Shown here: in pieces, positions 5,134-12,211 of the stretch
How the letters are laid out: every line of letters begins with the position of its first letter
How positions within the stretch are numbered: the first letter of the stretch is position 1
Source: Lentisphaerota bacterium
Lineage (GTDB): Bacteria > Verrucomicrobiota > Lentisphaeria > Oligosphaerales > PUNB01
Direction: 5' to 3'
DNA length: 12,211 nucleotides
NCBI GenBank assembly: GCA_003552565.1
Contig: PUNB01000103.1
Span: forward strand, 1-12,211
Program-made: the position numbers and the translations under genes
Notes under the pieces: generated by a model
The model's input: only the letters and a program-made list of their open reading frames with translations
What the model was told of the DNA's origin: nothing
Database searches by the model: none

Positions 5134-6996
5134 TCAATACTCTCTGTCTTTACCCCACCATTCATCGGCATCCAGTCTCACATAAGGCCGCTCGGCGGCG
5201 ATATTCACCCCGTCGGCATGCGCGATATACAGCCTCAGTTTTTCCGGCACGAACAAAACATTGTGCAGGTTGGAACTCATGGCCACCGGCCGGTCCATCA
5301 GGGCAATGGCGCTTTCTTCATTAAAATTACCGTAATTATCCTGCACCCGCTGACGCAGCTTTTCCAGCCGATGGCCAACGGATAGAAGAACGGTATCTCT
5401 GATTCCCTCCCCGAGAAGATCGTGATCTTCTCCCGGTTCCACAAAATCTATTCTATCCGGAGTCGCCGCCACTCCCGCGGCGGAAGGTATTTTGGCATCG
5501 GCGAATACATAAAAGTATTCACAGGTTCTCGGAGAATGTTCCCAGAGCTGGCGCACATCCTCAAGGTTCTCCGCCTCCTCCAGCGCCCGCCGCATGAGTG
5601 TGGCCATCGGCACTCCGTCCCAATCACCGCGGCCGTGCCCGCCCATTTCTCCAAGACTGATCTGGTTCTCGTTCATGCCGGTGACACTGCCGATGAAACC
5701 GGCATATCCGACATTGACAAAATTATAGCCTTCATCCGGCTCCACAAAAAATACAGTATTGCTGTGCTCCAGGCCGACCCCGGTCATGTAGTCGAGCACC
5801 CGCCCGTGATACAGCGTTCCGTCCGCAGTGGCTTCACCGAACAGGGCGAACCCGGAACAGTGAAAAAACTCGGGAAAAACGTTCGCCAAACGGGCCGCTT
5901 CCTGGTTGATCCCGGCTCTCTCCGACATCGCGTCCAGCTCCCTTGTGTGATGCTCCGGAATGAATTCTTCCGTTCGCGAAATGATCTCCCGCAAGGTGTC
6001 GGGAAACCACTTTCCGGAATGAATGGTCTCACCCAGTCCCACCATGTGCAGAGCTGAATCGACACAGCGGCTGGCTTCCGCCTGGAGCAATTCTCCGTGC
6101 GCCGTACCGATTTCTTCAGGAGTCCCCCATAAACGCACGACTCTTTGGCCGTCGACCCATTCCAGTCTGCCGTTCGCGGCTCGCTTCGGCCGCTGAGAAG
6201 GATTCCGTAAAGCCGGCCCCGGCATCATCACTTCGGTCGCCCGCCTTATTCCCCGCACGACAACTCTTTCCATCTCGGCCAAAGATACCTCCTGCGCGTC
6301 GTAATCTCCCAAACCGTCGAGGATTTGTCGACGAACTGAATCCGCCACCCGTAATCTGAGCCTGCCGTGAACCCCCTCAAAGTTTATGTGCATCCTCGGC
6401 GCTCCGTCCTCCGCTTGCGAAAATCGCATCCCGGCATCGTCAAGCGCCGTCAGCCGCCAGCTCTGATTGCCCTCATATTGCCCGCCCGCCAGCATGGTCA
6501 GCATCATCGCCAGAGCTTCCGGCTGGGTTTGACTCAGCAGGGCCGAATAAGCTTTCAGCTGGCTGTCGGAACTGATCAGGCGGCCAAGCAGACCCCGCGG
6601 CCGCAGGCTGTCCCCGGGCTCATTCTCTCCAGTGCCGATAAACCGCACCTCACGACGGGGCAGAAACATGCTCGCCTGATTGTCCTCATAATGAAGAATC
6701 ATTTCATAATCAGTGTAAAAAAGCCGTATAATCCATTCATCTTCCGCCAATAAAGCAAACACGACATTCCCCATTTCTTCTTCGCCGTCCCAGGATAATT
6801 CCACTTCAGCGGCGGCTCCCGGGCGCCCTTGAAGCAGGTCGGTGAATGGCCGCAGTGACTGCGCCAGCTCGGCGGTGTCTGCTCGCGCCGTCAGACCGCT
6901 GGTGAGCAGCAGGACGCAAATGGTTGCCAGAGCCGTCAAGGCCGGGCGGCTGAAAAAAATGTTTATCATTCCGCTTGATCTGTCTTGTTTTCCCAT
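5134..6996 (-). CDS. Secreted C45-family autoproteolytic acyltransferase/hydrolase with extra N-terminal domain
   Basis: A 620-residue protein. Residues ~10-39 form a signal peptide (hydrophobic stretch, then TARA before Asp-Thr), so it should be exported. The region of about 40-260 looks like a beta-rich lipoprotein-carrier-type (LolA-like) fold by composition and length; this is uncertain. From about 283 it matches the C45 (acyl-CoA:6-aminopenicillanate acyltransferase) superfamily: LWGTPEEIGTAHGELL, the predicted nucleophile Cys380 in FHCSGFALFGEA, GRVLDY (399-403; Arg399, Asp402), VGYAGFIGSVTGMNENQIS, and the late SSNLHNVLFVPEKLRLYIAH. Members of this Ntn-hydrolase fold typically self-cleave before the Cys and hydrolyse amide bonds; the substrate here is unknown. 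The start is supported by GGAG 8 bases upstream. It is the last gene of a minus-strand operon, 38 bases after its upstream partner. The C45 call is strong, the N-terminal domain call weak. Confidence 0.88.
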   Translation of the reverse strand: MGKQDRSSGMINIFFSRPALTALATICVLLLTSGLTARADTAELAQSLRPFTDLLQGRPGAAAEVELSWDGEEEMGNVVFALLAEDEWIIRLFYTDYEMILHYEDNQASMFLPRREVRFIGTGENEPGDSLRPRGLLGRLISSDSQLKAYSALLSQTQPEALAMMLTMLAGGQYEGNQSWRLTALDDAGMRFSQAEDGAPRMHINFEGVHGRLRLRVADSVRRQILDGLGDYDAQEVSLAEMERVVVRGIRRATEVMMPGPALRNPSQRPKRAANGRLEWVDGQRVVRLWGTPEEIGTAHGELLQAEASRCVDSALHMVGLGETIHSGKWFPDTLREIISRTEEFIPEHHTRELDAMSERAGINQEAARLANVFPEFFHCSGFALFGEATADGTLYHGRVLDYMTGVGLEHSNTVFFVEPDEGYNFVNVGYAGFIGSVTGMNENQISLGEMGGHGRGDWDGVPMATLMRRALEEAENLEDVRQLWEHSPRTCEYFYVFADAKIPSAAGVAATPDRIDFVEPGEDHDLLGEGIRDTVLLSVGHRLEKLRQRVQDNYGNFNEESAIALMDRPVAMSSNLHNVLFVPEKLRLYIAHADGVNIAAERPYVRLDADEWWGKDREY

Positions 6997-7034
6997 AAAT
7001 AAATTCTCCAGTTTGTTTTCGTCTTTAAAAATTT

Positions 7035-7676
7035 TCAGCGATTGCGCAGATGCGCTCCCATATCAAACATGAAATTAACCACCTGCGCCCTGCTGGTGGC
7101 GTCCATACGTTCAGACTCCTGACGCATCCTTTCCATTACCCTGGCCAGTGTCGGCTGTGAGCCGTTTCCAGACATACGCCGGCGCTCGGCTCTTCTGGAT
7201 TCCCGCATCTCTTCTTCCAGGCTTCTCGGGCCGCTTGCCTCTTCAGAGTCATCGTTCTCTTCTTCTGAATCCCGGCTCCTGCGGGAAGGCCTTGAGGGCG
7301 GACGAATGTTGCTGAATCGGCCGCTCATACTTTCTACCCTGACAATAAGATTTTCCAAATACTCCTCCTGCTTTTCCGGCGGCTGTTCGGCGTACTCTCG
7401 AGCAGTGCGCACCACAAACGAGCGCATCGCTTCCTGAACGTACTCGTGACGATCCTCCGGCTCCATGCCCCAGAAAGCACTGGATCCCATGATTTCCGCA
7501 GCGTCTTCCAATTCTATCGTCGCCGGATCGGGAAGCCTCCCGGAGCCGCCTCGCAGCCAGTAAACCGCTCCGAAGAGAATCGCCATGGCCGCCGCCGCCG
7601 AGAGTATCAATGCCGCCTTTTTCCTAGCGGACATTTGGTCGCGAATTGTGAAAACAGGTTTCTTTTTCTTAATCAT
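7035..7676 (-). CDS. Unknown single-pass membrane protein with charged coiled-coil tail
   Basis: I do not recognise the family. The 213-residue product has a basic N-terminus (MIKKKKP), one transmembrane helix (about 21-40) and a long soluble part expected in the periplasm. Residues ~50-115 are acidic and helical; ~125-170 is a low-complexity stretch rich in Ser, Arg, Glu and Asp (including EEENDDSEE and an Arg-rich run); the last ~40 residues are helical again with Met-Arg-Gln-Glu periodicity. There is no signal-peptide cleavage site or lipobox. AAGGA about 8 bases before ATG supports the start. It lies 14 bases after the prepilin-like gene and 38 before the C45 gene, all on one strand, so it is probably co-expressed. 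It could be an assembly or accessory partner, but that is a guess from context. Confidence 0.82.
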   Translation of the reverse strand: MIKKKKPVFTIRDQMSARKKAALILSAAAAMAILFGAVYWLRGGSGRLPDPATIELEDAAEIMGSSAFWGMEPEDRHEYVQEAMRSFVVRTAREYAEQPPEKQEEYLENLIVRVESMSGRFSNIRPPSRPSRRSRDSEEENDDSEEASGPRSLEEEMRESRRAERRRMSGNGSQPTLARVMERMRQESERMDATSRAQVVNFMFDMGAHLRNR

Positions 7677-7690
7677 GATTCAATCCTTTT

Positions 7691-8266
7691 TTATTCATCA
7701 ACGGAACCGAAATCGCCCACTCTGCCGTCGGCGTAAAGATAGTTTTTAGCACCCTTTTCAGTGGCTTCTCCATGAAATGGATCAAAGTCACTCATCAAGT
7801 TAATATTCGCCAGGCTGACACCGATTTCCTCCGCCAGATGATCTAGCGTGCCGATTGAAACCTCGTCAACTTCCTCATCAAGCCTGATCATGAAGGCCCA
7901 GGAGTATTCGTAGCTGGTCTCTTCACGTTCAAAGTATTTCCCTCCGGGGTCGGAGGGACAGCGATATACGCTCTGGCTGTCCAAAGGCAGGAAGTGGTTG
8001 ATCGGTGGGCGACCGTGAGGGTCTTCTGTTTTCATCATCGCCGCCGGAGGCAGTCGATCATTATAATCATCCATATAGACTCTTAACCCTATACCGATCT
8101 GTCGCAGGTTGGAGGCGCAGGCCGCCCGCCGGGCCGACTCGCGGGCCTGGCCGAGGGCGGGCATTAAGAGTCCAGCCAGCAAGGCGATAATGGAAATCAC
8201 CACCAGCAATTCTATTAAAGTAAAACCGCGACAACGATTTTGGCTGAATTTTGGCTTGTTCATCAT
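7691..8266 (-). CDS. Prepilin-like protein with N-terminal methylation motif (DUF1559/H-X9-DG type)
   Basis: The 191-residue product begins with a short basic leader and then RGFTLIELLVVISIIALLAG, the type IV prepilin/pseudopilin signal cut by prepilin peptidase between Gly and Phe and N-methylated. The rest follows the pattern common in PVC bacteria: CASNLRQIGIGLRVYMDDYNDRLPPA, then CPSDPGG, and a final His...YLYADGRVG. Such proteins are abundant, of unsettled function, and probably assemble in a type II secretion/pilus-like pseudopilus. Two ATGs are adjacent (8266 and 8263); the upstream GGGG (8271-8274) is 4 or 7 bases away, so the second is equally or more likely. The frame stays open to 8512, but this runs through dispersed repeats and is not considered coding. 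It is the first gene of a three-gene operon. Confidence 0.92.
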   Translation of the reverse strand: MMNKPKFSQNRCRGFTLIELLVVISIIALLAGLLMPALGQARESARRAACASNLRQIGIGLRVYMDDYNDRLPPAAMMKTEDPHGRPPINHFLPLDSQSVYRCPSDPGGKYFEREETSYEYSWAFMIRLDEEVDEVSIGTLDHLAEEIGVSLANINLMSDFDPFHGEATEKGAKNYLYADGRVGDFGSVDE

Positions 8267-8290
8267 TTTTCCCCAGTCGAATTTGTTTCG

Positions 8291-8405
8291 TATATATAAC
8301 CTTGTCTCGCACCTTGTCTCGCACCTTGTCCAGTGTTTTTTGACTTTGGAATCAAGTTCGGGATCCGCCTGAGGCGGATTCGAGGCAAAGTTTTTTATGC
8401 CGCAC
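8291..8405 (+). repeat. Repeat modules B + C (12-bp tandem and nested hairpin)
   Basis: Module B is TATATATAACC followed by three CTTGTC cores separated by TCGCAC (12-bp period, 8301-8330). Module C runs to 8405: CAGTG, a T run, then ACTTTG (8343-8348) pairing with CAAAGT (8386-8391), and inside that the perfect hairpin ATCCGCC-TGA-GGCGGAT (8363-8379), then TTTTTTATGCCGCAC. Module C matches 11842-11915 with only a handful of differences. It starts about 25 bases upstream of the prepilin-like gene's start and so may overlap its promoter or leader. Confidence 0.82.
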
Positions 8406-8407
8406 CA

Positions 8408-8464
8408 GTCTCTCCCTCGGGGTATCCGGCTTGCTTCACGTCGGCGGACGGGTTTATGTGAGAC
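8408..8464 (-). repeat. Dispersed ~55-bp repeat, module A copy 4 (divergent)
   Basis: The ends are GTCTCTC (8408-8414) and GTGAGAC (8458-8464), near-perfect inverted termini 57 bases apart. On the minus strand it reads GTCTCACATAAACCCGTCCG, then a diverged core and GGATACCCCGAGGGAG. It is the most diverged of the four full copies and directly abuts module C. Confidence 0.7.
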
Positions 8465-8513
8465 TCTGTCAATTTTGGAGTTAAAACAGAAGCGTTCTGT
8501 CAGAAACTTCAAA

Positions 8514-8545
8514 ATTCAGGATTCAAGATTCAATGATTCAAGATT
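8514..8545. repeat. ATTCAAG low-complexity tandem
   Basis: Units ATTCAGG, ATTCAAG, ATTCAATG, ATTCAAG and ATT follow each other. This degenerate 7-base tandem sits between module A copies 4 and 3, as the CTGAAAC tandem does beside copy 2. Confidence 0.6.
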
Positions 8546-8552
8546 ATGGTTA

Positions 8553-8607
8553 GTCTCACCCCCAGGGTATCAGGCGCATTGCGCCGGCGGCCGGGCTTAT
8601 GTGAGAC
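8553..8607 (-). repeat. Dispersed ~55-bp repeat, module A copy 3 (best-formed)
   Basis: It starts with GTCTCAC (8553-8559) and ends with GTGAGAC (8601-8607), perfect 7-base inverted termini. The interior is GGGTATCAGGCGCATTGCGCC, then GGCGGCCGGGCTTAT, including a GGCGC-ATT-GCGCC hairpin. It is closely similar to copies 1 and 2 in reverse orientation. Confidence 0.82.
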
Positions 8608-8714
8608 AGGCGAAGCCTCTGCTCTTTTATACGCAGGATAACCCAAGATGTTACAGTCTCTGGACATTTTTCCAATTGAAGTTATCTTATCCGGGTTTGC
8701 GCGGGGAAATCATT

Positions 8715-8768
8715 ATGTTTTCCCTTATAGGCAAACTTCACAGCCTGTTCCCCAGGCTGGAAACTTAA
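8715..8768 (+). CDS. Possible 17-codon leader ORF upstream of hppA
   Basis: ATG 8715 opens a 17-residue frame (MFSLIGKLHSLFPRLET) that ends in TAA 40 bases before the hppA start. A GGGGA at 8703-8707 gives reasonable Shine-Dalgarno spacing. The frame covers a hairpin, CAGCCTG (8741-8747) with CAGGCTG (8753-8759), so it could be a regulatory leader peptide. It could equally be chance: short frames with an AG-rich stretch nearby are common. Confidence 0.25.
   Translation: MFSLIGKLHSLFPRLET
8741..8759 (+). promoter_or_regulatory. Leader hairpin upstream of hppA
   Basis: CAGCCTG-TTCCC-CAGGCTG forms a seven-pair stem with a five-base loop about 50 bases before the hppA ATG. No T run follows (GAAACTTAATC), so it is not an intrinsic terminator. 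A possible effect on mRNA stability or leader translation is inference. Confidence 0.35.
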
Positions 8769-8808
8769 TCACTATATTCAGAATTAACAACAAGAAAAGG
8801 AATTAAAA

Positions 8809-10896
<2,088 letters not shown>

Positions 10897-10930
10897 TCTC
10901 CTTGTCGGTTAAGCCGAAAGAGTTATTACA

Positions 10931-11791
10931 ATGCCTCTGAAATACGGAGTCGTAGGATGGCCGGTGGAGCATTCGCTGTCACCGGCCATGCACAATGCCG
11001 CTTTCGCCGAACTAGGTCTCAATGCCGAATACCAGCTGATCCCGATTCCGCCGGCAGATGTGATCTCCCGGATGCGGAAATTACCGCACCGTGACTTTTC
11101 CGGCTGGAATGTTACCGTCCCGCACAAGGCCGCCGCGGCCCAATGCGTCGATAAAATCGACCCGCCTGCAGAACTGGTCAACAGCGTCAATACCGTGACC
11201 GTAGAGCCGGACACCGGCGAACTGAGCGGCTATTCCACGGATGGTTACGGCTTGGAAATGGCGTTGAAAGAACACTTTGGCTTTAGCGCCCAGGGAGGGA
11301 GGCTGGCCTTCATCGGCGGCGGCGGCGCCACCTGTGCAACTGCCGTGCACATGGCCTTGCAGGGAGCCGACGAGATTGTCCTGCTTAATCGATCTATCGA
11401 CAAAATCGAAAGAATCGTAGCTATAATAGACGCCAATGCACCTGCCTGCCGAACCCGCTGTATATCGTTGAAGGCGGCACCTGAAACCATACGAAACGCT
11501 TTAAAGGATATCCCTCTGGCAGTGCAGTCTACTTCCCTGGGACTGCACGCCGATGACCCGTTGCCTATCCCCCCCTTTTTGCTCCCGCCGCATTGCCGGG
11601 TAATGGACATGATTTACGGGGACACTCCCTTCTTGAAAGCACTGCGGCAAGAATCACGAAAAACCGCCGACGGACTCTCCATGCTACTCTACCAGGGAGC
11701 CCGCAGTTTTACCCTCTGGACCGGTCGGGAAGCGCCGGTTGAAACCATGCGAAGCGCATTGAAAAAAGCGCTTAAGGATCGCTCCGGCTGA
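10931..11791 (+). CDS. aroE: Shikimate dehydrogenase (NADP+)
   Basis: It reduces 3-dehydroshikimate to shikimate in aromatic amino acid synthesis in the cytoplasm. The 286 residues match AroE length. Substrate-site motifs are present: HSLSPAMHN (14-22), NVTVPHK with catalytic Lys66, SVNTV with Asn87, STDGYG with Asp104, and Gln255 in GLSMLLYQGARSF. The nucleotide-binding fold follows, with a glycine loop IGGGGAT (128-134) and LLNRS (151-155), the NRS/NRT motif linked to NADP preference. The family's usual NATSxGM is QSTSLGL here, a mild variation. The Shine-Dalgarno (AAAGAG about 8 bases before ATG) is modest. It sits 34 bases after hppA; that pairing has no obvious metabolic logic. Very secure call. 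Confidence 0.96.
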   Translation: MPLKYGVVGWPVEHSLSPAMHNAAFAELGLNAEYQLIPIPPADVISRMRKLPHRDFSGWNVTVPHKAAAAQCVDKIDPPAELVNSVNTVTVEPDTGELSGYSTDGYGLEMALKEHFGFSAQGGRLAFIGGGGATCATAVHMALQGADEIVLLNRSIDKIERIVAIIDANAPACRTRCISLKAAPETIRNALKDIPLAVQSTSLGLHADDPLPIPPFLLPPHCRVMDMIYGDTPFLKALRQESRKTADGLSMLLYQGARSFTLWTGREAPVETMRSALKKALKDRSG

Positions 11792-11796
11792 GGGGA

Positions 11797-11821
11797 GGGT
11801 ATTATAAAGCTTATGTGAGAC
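11797..11821 (-). repeat. Truncated module A remnant after aroE
   Basis: Just past the aroE stop, GGGTAT (11797-11802) and GCTTATGTGAGAC (11809-11821) are the two conserved ends of module A, with the GC-rich core missing and replaced by TATAAA. It leads directly into module B at about 11829, the same A-B order seen on the minus strand at 3508-3421. Confidence 0.5.
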
Positions 11822-11828
11822 TTCGAAC

Positions 11829-11915
11829 ATATAACCTTGTCCAGTGTTTTTTGACTTTGGAATCAGGTTCGCGATCCGCCTGAGGCGGATTAGGGACAAA
11901 GCTTTTTATGCCGCA
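11829..11915 (+). repeat. Repeat modules B + C, second copy
   Basis: ATATAACCTTGTC with a single 12-bp unit core leads into module C, nearly identical to 8331-8405. It contains the same ATCCGCC-TGA-GGCGGAT hairpin (11874-11890) inside a CTTTG/CAAAG outer stem, then CTTTTTATGCCGCA. It lies downstream of aroE and might act as a weak terminator, though the T run is 11 bases after the hairpin. Confidence 0.82.
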
Positions 11916-11934
11916 GAGGGCGACATTTATGTAG

Positions 11935-11954
11935 CCACGGGTGTCAACCCGTGG
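11935..11954. repeat. Perfect 8-bp hairpin
   Basis: CCACGGGT and ACCCGTGG enclose the tetraloop GTCA. No T run follows (AATTGAAAC). It is a compact palindrome in the gene-free region after aroE and may be another dispersed repeat type, but only one copy is in this window. Confidence 0.6.
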
Positions 11955-11970
11955 AATTGAAACACGCACC

Positions 11971-12050
11971 ATAAATAATTCTTTGCGCCCTTCGTTTCCT
12001 TATGTAAAAATATTCTTTTTTTGTGCCTTTTTGTGTTTTTTGTGGCTATA
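11971..12050. repeat. T-rich degenerate ~10-bp repetitive stretch
   Basis: Phrases such as TTTGTGCC, TTTTTGTG and TTTTTTGTGGC repeat with a loose period of about 10 bases. The reverse strand would translate as Lys/Thr/His-rich low-complexity peptide, typical of widespread non-coding dispersed repeats that produce spurious ORFs. No gene is called here. Confidence 0.5.
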
Positions 12051-12068
12051 AAAACATCTTCGCGCTCT

Positions 12069-12109
12069 CCGCCTGCCTGATTCCACTTTGCCTGCAAGTG
12101 GCCAGGCGG
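12069..12109. repeat. Two-part inverted repeat
   Basis: CCGCCTG (12069-12075) pairs with CAGGCGG (12103-12109), and inside it CCACTT (12083-12088) pairs with AAGTGG (12096-12101), with an asymmetric internal loop of 7 bases against 1. No T run follows. In the remaining bases to 12211 I see no gene or clear signal. Confidence 0.5.
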
Positions 12110-12211
12110 TCTTCTGTTCAAAAATGGGGTGACGATAGTGGATTACGATTGAGCATACAAGTGGGTTCCGGAACTCCTTACCTAGACACGATTCGGCTGT
12201 AAGCAATAATA

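Noticed and set aside
5422..6057. 211-codon plus-strand frame inside the C45 gene
   Set aside because: It is antisense to conserved C45 motifs including the Cys nucleophile region; the product resembles no family.
8301..8330. CRISPR-like short repeats
   Set aside because: The 12-base units are contiguous without spacers, and no cas gene is present.
8267..8512. Longer N-terminus for the prepilin-like protein (frame open to 8512)
   Set aside because: The extension would put 82 repeat-encoded residues before the prepilin leader, which must be near the N-terminus; the ATG pair at 8266/8263 has a GGGG ribosome site.
8397..8768. 123-codon plus-strand frame upstream of hppA
   Set aside because: It runs straight through modules C and A and the ATTCAAG tandem; its GYQA...GGRAYVR segment is the translated repeat, also seen in frames at 3389-3586 and 3658-3894 on the minus strand.
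11874..11905. Intrinsic terminator for aroE
   Set aside because: The hairpin is good but the T run begins 11 bases later, and the same structure occurs upstream of hppA where no gene ends; it is kept as a repeat with possible termination activity.
12000..12206. Minus-strand frames at the right edge
   Set aside because: The Lys/His/Thr-rich product comes from the T-rich degenerate repeat and lacks any family match.

Overview
This window looks like chromosome from a Gram-negative bacterium of moderately high GC, probably of the Planctomycetota-Verrucomicrobiota-Kiritimatiellota-Lentisphaerota (PVC) group. The clues are a prepilin-like protein with a GFTLIELLVV leader, a CPSDP segment and a late His...ADG motif (the PVC 'DUF1559/H-X9-DG' style), a membrane-anchored Hanks-type Ser/Thr kinase, a secreted C45-type hydrolase and an outer-membrane lipid transport (Mla) cassette. 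The phylum is an inference from these families; no rRNA is present.

Layout. (1) 1-3270, plus strand: the 3' end of panC (pantothenate synthetase), then mlaE, mlaF and mlaD, tightly packed, forming permease, ATPase and MCE substrate-binding protein of an inner-membrane phospholipid transporter. (2) 3271-3975: about 700 bases without a credible gene but full of structure: three 13-bp tandem units with an inverted copy, three further hairpins (one with a 24-position stem), and two copies of a ~55-bp dispersed repeat. (3) 3976-5130, plus strand: Ser/Thr kinase with a C-terminal membrane anchor. (4) 8266-5134, minus strand: a three-gene operon of prepilin-like protein, an unknown single-pass membrane protein with a charged tail, and a secreted two-domain C45-family autoproteolytic hydrolase; it converges on the kinase with only 3 bases between stop codons. 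(5) 8267-8808: a divergent intergenic region carrying two more 55-bp repeats, a 12-bp tandem repeat, an ~80-bp hairpin module and a possible 17-codon leader ORF. (6) 8809-11791, plus strand: hppA (membrane pyrophosphatase, K+-dependent by motif) and aroE (shikimate dehydrogenase). (7) 11792-12211: a second copy of the hairpin module plus further hairpins and a T-rich repetitive stretch; no gene seen.

The genes are largely housekeeping or envelope functions. The least explained part is the non-coding DNA. At least three repeat modules (here A, B and C) recur in all three large intergenic gaps in different combinations: A is a ~55-bp unit ending in GTCTCAC/GTGAGAC, B is an ATATAACCTTGTC block with one, two or three 12-bp iterations, and C is an ~80-bp nested hairpin. 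This looks like a modular, mobile or recombining intergenic repeat family. No defence island, phage, transposase, CRISPR array, tRNA or rRNA is visible.
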